From: G963677485 sp964519405
GTDB lineage: Bacteria > Armatimonadota > HRBIN16
DNA: 12,298 nt
Direction of reading: 5' to 3'
Assembly: GCA_964519405.1 (NCBI GenBank)
Contig: CAZFLA010000103.1
Span: 1 to 12,298, forward strand
The position numbers and the translations under genes were made by a program. The notes under the pieces are model-generated. The model ran no database searches, had not been told where the DNA came from, and worked only from the letters and a program-made list of their open reading frames with translations. Shown here one piece after another: positions 7,851-12,298 of this stretch (within the stretch, counting starts at the first letter, position 1; the number at the start of each line of letters is the position of its first letter).

Positions 7851-10524
7851 TAACCACGATTTGGATTTGGCTCTCAGCGGCTTCCAAAATGCAACGAGAA
7901 AGGCTATCCTGAGTGCTGCAGCAGCAGTCTGTTTGACTGCAGCACTGTGCTGCAGCGCTCATTCAGAACCTATTGCATGTAACAGCTTGTATGCCGTCAC
8001 GATTGACCAACAGGCTCACCCGGTTACATGCCGAACAGTGCCTTTCCTGGCTTGCGAGCCTAGTCAGCGTGGGGTGACAAGCCGGGTTCAGTCGGGTGTT
8101 GTGGAGACAATCCCTGTTGATGCGCAGGCTGACAGCATTTACCTGTTGGGTATGATCAACGACGGTTATGATTATGGCACAGCACCGTGGATGGATCACC
8201 CCGAGCTGGTTGCCAAGCGGAATGACCAGCAGTATGTCGGCCAAAACCTGGGTGAGATTGACATCTGTTACCAGGATGGGACTAGGGACCGCATTCCATT
8301 CATCATGGGCGCCACGGCCTGGTTCGCGCAGTGGTGTTACACCGATCATGGTGTGGTGCGAGAGCCTTTTACCTCGCGCCCCGATTGTGCAGATGCCTAT
8401 TCAGCGTGTATGAAACTGCGCGAAACAGATCAACCTGGTCGATATGAGAGCCGGTACGCCTTATATTACCTGCCGATCAAAACGAGAAAGCAACCCATTA
8501 AGTCAATTGTCGTGCATGATAATCCCGCGACACACGGAACCCCGCTAGTCTCTGGCATCACGCTGTCAACTGCTAAGCCATCAAGCAAGCTGGTATGGCT
8601 AGGTAACCGGCAAGTTGACCCTACAGATATCAAGCCTTCTGTAGATTCTGGTGCTGCGAACCAATGGTCAAAACAACTCCAACGATTATCTGCGGCGTTG
8701 TATACCAAAGCTTCTGATTTACCGAAACATGCCGAACAGATAGAGTTTCCTAAGGGACTGGACGCCACGCGTATAGAGTTCACCGGCGGTCAGTATGCCA
8801 GTATGTTGAACAATGTGTGGGTTGCGAATCTGGCACAAATTGACCGCAAGTTCGACGCGAAAAGTGGGTTCTTTCAAGAAACCGAAGCCGATTGCCCCTG
8901 GTATTCCGGCCTTATTGGATACGGAGTATGGTCGCCCATTGGCATCTACTATGGAGGTGCGTATGGACGCACTTCTGACCATTTTGTGACGCTGGCGATA
9001 CGTGACATCAACAACGATCAACGAGCATTGAATTACATCGACTATTGCGATAGCCGGCTTTACTATTACCGCACGAATCACGACCTCACTCAAGGGCCGG
9101 CAAACGACGCACTTGATGTTTCACGGTATCCCAAAGATGCTCCTCCGCATTGGACGTTTGGACTGCATGAACCTTACAGCTGTCCATTTCCTCTGAACGA
9201 GATTCCTGGCGGGGAGGAGATGGAGGGTCATGGCTCCACGATTGTTGGACGATGGATCGCTTGGCGATCGCTTGGCCGACCTACCGGTGGATGGTTTACG
9301 GACGCACGAGCTGGCGTGTATGGTAAAAGCCGTTGGGATGCCACAAAAGATGCTGCCGACTTCATTTGTTGGCTGATGGATTACACTGGCCGTGATGTGA
9401 TCTACACCGAAGGCGAATCGGTGGGTTGGGCTGGCCCCAACAGAACATCACTGCCTGATGGAATGGCTGATCAAACAGACTTAACGCGTATCAAACAAAA
9501 CTACGCGAATGCTGATATGTATCTGCCATATGCCAGTTTTGTAAACTACTCCGCCTTAAGATGCTCTGCTGACATGGCGCAAGCCGTTGGCGACACACAA
9601 TCAGCTAAGAAGTGGCAGAGCTATGCTCAAAGGCTGCGCAACGGCATACTTCGCCTGCTAAAAGTGGGTGACAGCACCAATTTATGCTGGAAAATGAGCC
9701 CATATTCATGGTTCCCATCACAGCAGGACTCACTGGTATATGCATGGTTTGCTCAGTACCGCGATGGGCTGAACCCGAACGAATTTGACGCCGATCTGCT
9801 ATCTATCACGCGAAATACGCTCAAACGGCAGCTTTCACAACCCTATGGGAAGGCACCTGTATTGGCCATGGGGTATGGTCAGGGTTGGCTTACCCAATCG
9901 GCCTTGATACTGGACGATATGGATTCCGCTGGGCCGTTGCTGACGAATATCGCAAAATACTCATACGACAAAAACATGGATTACGTTGATGCCAAACGGG
10001 GTATCGACTGGCGAAAATGGTTGTGGCTGATTCCAGAGGGTGTAAACATCCTGCCGAACGGCATGTGGCATCGCATCAGTGATCTTTCCAACGGGGCCAA
10101 TCAAGGCCCTTGCATGCATGCAATTAACATGTGTGCTGGTATAGATGACATCGATCCGCAGCACATCAAGATATTACCAAGAGTGCCGGACCCCCTAAAG
10201 AGCATCAAGGTAACAAATGCACTGGTCTTTGTGAGTGATGGAGATAAGTATGTAAAAGCTCGCGTAGATTATGAGTATGCACGCTCGGGCATGCTCAAAC
10301 TGCGAAGTGACCGTGAAATACCAAGCCTCGCACTAAGAATTGGCCCGTTCGATCCTGCAGCAGCTGCGAAGCTTACGGGTGATCTGATATTACCCGATGG
10401 GGCCACAACAAGAATAGATAAGTCAGGAACTTGGAAAGGCAAGGACGCCTGGTGGATATGGATTGAGGGTATGCAGCATGTGCGTAACTTGGAACTCCGC
10501 ACCAAGCATAAACTTACCGAGTGA
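7837..10524 (+). CDS. Large secreted six-hairpin-glycosidase-like protein, family unassigned
   Basis: This 895-residue protein probably cleaves or binds a glycan outside the cytoplasm. The ATG lies inside the end of the esterase gene (14-nt overlap) and has only a weak upstream purine stretch. It gives a long polar n-region, then RK (21-22), a hydrophobic Ala/Leu/Cys core (23-40) and cleavage near AHS-EP. Apparent architecture: an N-terminal beta-sandwich (about 45-300, with LGEIDICYQDGTRDRIPF), a helical barrel region (about 320-745), and a C-terminal beta domain (about 775-885). Barrel landmarks include QETEADCPWYSG (347-358), PGGEEMEGHGS (457-467), YTEGESVGW (523-531), YASFVNYSALRCSADMAQ (565-582), MGYGQGW (678-684) and the tail WHRISDLSNGANQG (744-757) followed by LPRVP. 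Acidic residues in these loops are candidate catalytic groups. The layout recalls GH78/GH127-like (alpha/alpha)6 proteins, but I cannot assign a GH number. About 15 cysteines remain in the mature chain. Confidence 0.75.
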   Translation: MSSYNNHDLDLALSGFQNATRKAILSAAAAVCLTAALCCSAHSEPIACNSLYAVTIDQQAHPVTCRTVPFLACEPSQRGVTSRVQSGVVETIPVDAQADSIYLLGMINDGYDYGTAPWMDHPELVAKRNDQQYVGQNLGEIDICYQDGTRDRIPFIMGATAWFAQWCYTDHGVVREPFTSRPDCADAYSACMKLRETDQPGRYESRYALYYLPIKTRKQPIKSIVVHDNPATHGTPLVSGITLSTAKPSSKLVWLGNRQVDPTDIKPSVDSGAANQWSKQLQRLSAALYTKASDLPKHAEQIEFPKGLDATRIEFTGGQYASMLNNVWVANLAQIDRKFDAKSGFFQETEADCPWYSGLIGYGVWSPIGIYYGGAYGRTSDHFVTLAIRDINNDQRALNYIDYCDSRLYYYRTNHDLTQGPANDALDVSRYPKDAPPHWTFGLHEPYSCPFPLNEIPGGEEMEGHGSTIVGRWIAWRSLGRPTGGWFTDARAGVYGKSRWDATKDAADFICWLMDYTGRDVIYTEGESVGWAGPNRTSLPDGMADQTDLTRIKQNYANADMYLPYASFVNYSALRCSADMAQAVGDTQSAKKWQSYAQRLRNGILRLLKVGDSTNLCWKMSPYSWFPSQQDSLVYAWFAQYRDGLNPNEFDADLLSITRNTLKRQLSQPYGKAPVLAMGYGQGWLTQSALILDDMDSAGPLLTNIAKYSYDKNMDYVDAKRGIDWRKWLWLIPEGVNILPNGMWHRISDLSNGANQGPCMHAINMCAGIDDIDPQHIKILPRVPDPLKSIKVTNALVFVSDGDKYVKARVDYEYARSGMLKLRSDREIPSLALRIGPFDPAAAAKLTGDLILPDGATTRIDKSGTWKGKDAWWIWIEGMQHVRNLELRTKHKLTE
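7912..7946 (+). repeat. Strong inverted repeat inside the signal-peptide coding region
   Basis: AGTGCTGCAG (7912-7921) is the exact reverse complement of CTGCAGCACT (7937-7946). An alternative fold nests CAGTC/GACTG (7925-7929 with 7935-7939) and AGTGCTG/CAGCACT around a 6-nt bulge, 12 paired bases in all. It lies in codons 26-37 of the 895-residue gene. Repeated Ala, Leu and Cys codons (GCA, CTG, TGC) could create it by chance, or the structure could slow translation during export. Confidence 0.5.
9255..9276 (+). repeat. Exact tandem duplication of an 11-bp unit
   Basis: GATCGCTTGGC occurs twice back to back (9255-9265 and 9266-9276) inside the 895-residue gene, encoding part of the WIAWRSLG stretch. 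The unit is not a multiple of three, so each copy is read in a different frame and the reading frame stays open. It looks like a small slippage event or a coincidence rather than a functional element. Confidence 0.4.
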
Positions 10525-10553
10525 TATGATAATGTGCTCCATTGTGACTGGAA

Positions 10554-10559
10554 TATAAT
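10554..10559 (+). promoter_or_regulatory. Possible -10 box (TATAAT) before resB
   Basis: A perfect TATAAT lies 18 nt before the resB ATG, in the 53-nt gap after the glycosidase gene. No convincing -35 hexamer is found 15-18 nt upstream and there is no TG extension. If used, transcription would begin about 10-12 nt before the ATG, leaving a very short leader with no clear Shine-Dalgarno. This is weak evidence that the cytochrome genes have their own promoter. Confidence 0.35.
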
Positions 10560-10577
10560 AGGCCGTAAGTATACTTT

Positions 10578-11789
10578 ATGAATCTGCAGAATAAGCCATG
10601 GTTATCTGCAATGATTATCATCGAGTGTTTGGTGTTGATCAGTGCGGTATGCAACACACTTCTGAAACCTCTGCTGGCGGTGAGTGCTCCCTGGAACTGG
10701 ATTGTTATCATCATTGCAGCGCTGATTGGTGTTGCTGTGGGGGTATGCGGGGCAAGTCACCGCACCGTCCTGTATGTATCTGGCCTTCCATTTGCAGTAG
10801 TAAGCATCATGAACCTGTGTGTGTTAGCCCTCATGGGCACGATGGTTATCCAAAATGCCGAGACTGCTGGATTGGTTGGTTGGGTTGGATTACGCGATGT
10901 GTTTCACTCGGCTCCCTTTATCACCGCTTCACTATGTGCCTACATAAATCTAGCTATCGTGATCGGCAGACGATTGCGGCAGCCGAAGCTGCGAAACGCC
11001 GCTTTCCTAGTAAACCACATAGGCATGATTATCGTGATGGCTGGAATGATGGCCCAGCCAGGGTGTATGCAGGAAGGCACACTGCAGCTTCGGAATGGTT
11101 ACACAGAGAACAACCTGGTCACACGCCAAGGCACTTATATCAAGCTGCCCGTTGATGTGCAGTTGAAGAGTTTCGTGATAGAGCGTTACCCTCCTCGGTT
11201 AGCTGTAGGATTAGTCGAAAATGGTACCGCGGGTCAAGCTCAGACCGATACATCGTGGGTGAGTCCATCCCATCATTACTCTGTAGATGGTATTAGTGTC
11301 ACAGTCAACAAATACATCCCGTCTGCGGTGCCAGCCGGTGGCGAAGCGTGGGAGCCGGGATCGCCTGGCATACCTGCTGTGTATGTGACAATCTCAGATG
11401 CATCATCTCAAAAAGACTCCATATGGCTGGCGCTAGGGGCTCGAAGCGCTGGTGGTGAGCTGCAGGATGTTGTGTTCGCCGGCAGTAACCACTATGTTCA
11501 ACTATGTCCTTCGGATGCCAAATCGTATCGCTCGGATGTCTCTTTACTGTTCAAAGATGGGCGGCAGCAACTGCGAAGCATCCTGGTCAACCATCCTGTA
11601 TATGCAGATGGCTGGATGCTATACCAACAGTCCTGGGGTGAAGACCAATACGGGCAGTATTCGGTCATCTTGGGGGTGCGCGACAGCACCACTCCTGTGG
11701 TGTTCGTGGGATTAGCTTTGATGGTAGTCGGCTCCTTCATGGCGTTTTGGCACAAACCATTGATGCCCCCCTCAGAGGAAAGCCGATGA
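10578..11789 (+). CDS. resB: ResB-family cytochrome c biogenesis protein (System II haem ligation)
   Basis: ResB (also CcsB) works with CcsA to deliver haem across the inner membrane and attach it to apocytochromes c. This 403-residue protein has hydrophobic segments at about 10-34, 40-60, 65-92, 110-131 and 143-160, a soluble region likely in the periplasm at about 165-370, and a last membrane helix at about 371-392. The end of the soluble region is the ResB signature: NHPVYADGWMLYQQSWG (338-354), then a YSVILGVRD strand directly before the final helix. His147 in the helix segment LVNHIGM is a candidate haem-relay histidine, as known for ResB/CcsB proteins. Five N-terminal helices are more than the usual three, so the start of the protein differs from classical ResB. 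The ATG at 10578 has no good ribosome site. The stop overlaps the ccsA start (ATGA), implying coupled expression. The family call is strong. Confidence 0.85.
   Translation: MNLQNKPWLSAMIIIECLVLISAVCNTLLKPLLAVSAPWNWIVIIIAALIGVAVGVCGASHRTVLYVSGLPFAVVSIMNLCVLALMGTMVIQNAETAGLVGWVGLRDVFHSAPFITASLCAYINLAIVIGRRLRQPKLRNAAFLVNHIGMIIVMAGMMAQPGCMQEGTLQLRNGYTENNLVTRQGTYIKLPVDVQLKSFVIERYPPRLAVGLVENGTAGQAQTDTSWVSPSHHYSVDGISVTVNKYIPSAVPAGGEAWEPGSPGIPAVYVTISDASSQKDSIWLALGARSAGGELQDVVFAGSNHYVQLCPSDAKSYRSDVSLLFKDGRQQLRSILVNHPVYADGWMLYQQSWGEDQYGQYSVILGVRDSTTPVVFVGLALMVVGSFMAFWHKPLMPPSEESR
11774..11788 (+). promoter_or_regulatory. Ribosome binding site and overlapping start of ccsA
   Basis: AGAGGAA (11774-11780) lies 5 nt before ATG (11786-11788), inside the last codons of resB. 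The ATG overlaps the resB TGA as ATGA, a standard arrangement for translational coupling. Confidence 0.65.
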
Positions 11790-12298
11790 GCGAACATCAT
11801 ACATTCACTGCGGTAGGTATCACCCTTCTCGTTTTGTGGGTGGTATCATTGGCGGGTTTTGCATTTACCGCTAAAGCCTGTATCCGCAGAGCTGCACATA
11901 TCGCCTATATGATGGGCGGAATCATCGTTTGGGCTTATCTTGGCTGGCTGTATCACGCCCTCGAAAGACTGCCGATGCGGACACTTGGTGAAACGCGGCT
12001 GTGGTATATGGCTTTCTTGTCATTGCTGGGATTGGTCATGTATCATCGATGGAAATCACGGTTGTTTATACTTCCATCGGTGGTGATGTCGCTGGTGTTC
12101 TTAATCATTACCATGGTTCATCCTGAGACGCTTGACAAGTCGCAGATGCCCGCACTAGATAGCCCTTGGTTTGCTCCGCATGTCATTATCTACATGCTTT
12201 CGTATGCTGTCTTGGGCACGGCGAGTGCCGTTGCGGTGTGGACACTGCTGTCTGCTAAGAAGATAGGTGCTGCTCAAGTTGCCTTGCTGGAGGCGCGT
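11786..12298 (+). CDS. ccsA: CcsA/ResC-family cytochrome c biogenesis protein, N-terminal part (3' end outside window)
   Basis: The frame runs from the ATG to the right edge without a stop, giving 171 residues. It is a membrane protein with hydrophobic segments at about 8-28, 38-57, 72-87, 93-110 and 131-155. Two features point to the CcsA/CcmC/CcmF haem-handling family: the RLPMRTLGETRLWYMAF segment (61-77), which resembles the conserved periplasmic loop before a helix, and LDSPWFAPHVIIYMLSYA (124-141), which carries the conserved histidine (His132) expected to ligate haem. The family-defining tryptophan-rich WWD motif would follow beyond the window, so completeness cannot be judged. CcsA forms the haem channel and synthase with ResB, encoded immediately upstream. 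Here the two are separate genes, unlike the fused CcsBA of some bacteria. This is a confident family call for a truncated gene. Confidence 0.83.
   Translation, partial: MSEHHTFTAVGITLLVLWVVSLAGFAFTAKACIRRAAHIAYMMGGIIVWAYLGWLYHALERLPMRTLGETRLWYMAFLSLLGLVMYHRWKSRLFILPSVVMSLVFLIITMVHPETLDKSQMPALDSPWFAPHVIIYMLSYAVLGTASAVAVWTLLSAKKIGAAQVALLEAR

Noticed and set aside
7837..7956. Lipoprotein signal in the 895-residue protein (Cys residues at the end of the hydrophobic stretch)
   Set aside because: The residues before Cys38 and Cys39 (Ala-Ala-Leu and Ala-Leu-Cys) do not fit a lipobox with a small residue at -1, while a normal Sec cleavage site near AHS-EP is available.
9264..9271. GCGATCGC octamer, identical to the cyanobacterial HIP1 repeat
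   Set aside because: Only this copy was noticed, within the 11-bp tandem duplication. One occurrence carries no weight and nothing else suggests a cyanobacterium.
10598..11155. A 185-codon + strand open frame overlapping resB
   Set aside because: It overlaps the resB frame, is rich in Cys, His and Trp with no domain pattern, and lacks membrane segments. The resB frame has clear family motifs.

Overview
The window reads as a polysaccharide-degradation locus followed directly by the start of a System II cytochrome c maturation operon. The organism is a Gram-negative-type bacterium with roughly balanced GC (about 50% by eye). The mix of GH106-like, GH127-like and orphan glycosidase-like proteins, the high cysteine content of several of them, and a split ResB/CcsA pair fit PVC-group bacteria (Lentisphaerota, Verrucomicrobiota, Planctomycetota) or Armatimonadota. 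This placement is an impression from family memory, because there is no rRNA or other phylogenetic marker here.

Layout. Positions 2-1090 (+) hold the C-terminal part of a GH127/DUF1680-type protein that enters from the left edge. It converges on a 1266-residue secreted GH106-type alpha-L-rhamnosidase (4946-1146, -), and a perfect 10-bp hairpin at 1105-1130 lies between them as the probable shared terminator. A 156-bp divergent intergenic region (4947-5102) carries several GGTA-type half-sites in both orientations and is the likely control region of the locus. To its right runs a tight + strand series: a 485-residue cytoplasmic protein of unrecognised family (5103-6560), a secreted alpha/beta-hydrolase esterase with a TTG start (6573-7850), and an 895-residue secreted protein resembling six-hairpin glycosidases (7837-10524, overlapping the esterase gene by 14 nt). 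After a 53-nt gap come resB (10578-11789) and ccsA (from 11786, ATGA overlap, cut by the right edge).

How the genes may work together (inference). The rhamnosidase, a GH127-like enzyme (characterised members act on beta-L-arabinofuranosides), a carbohydrate-ester-type hydrolase and a helical-barrel glycosidase would together strip an acylated, rhamnose-containing plant or algal glycan outside the cytoplasm. The 485-residue protein has no signal peptide and could act on an imported fragment. No SusC/SusD pair, transporter, sulfatase or regulator is visible. The ResB/CcsA pair serves covalent haem attachment to c-type cytochromes and probably belongs to a separate functional unit.

No tRNA, rRNA, CRISPR array, insertion sequence or integrase was seen. 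The most novel material is the two unassigned enzymes (5103-6560 and 7837-10524) and the repeated half-sites between the divergent genes.
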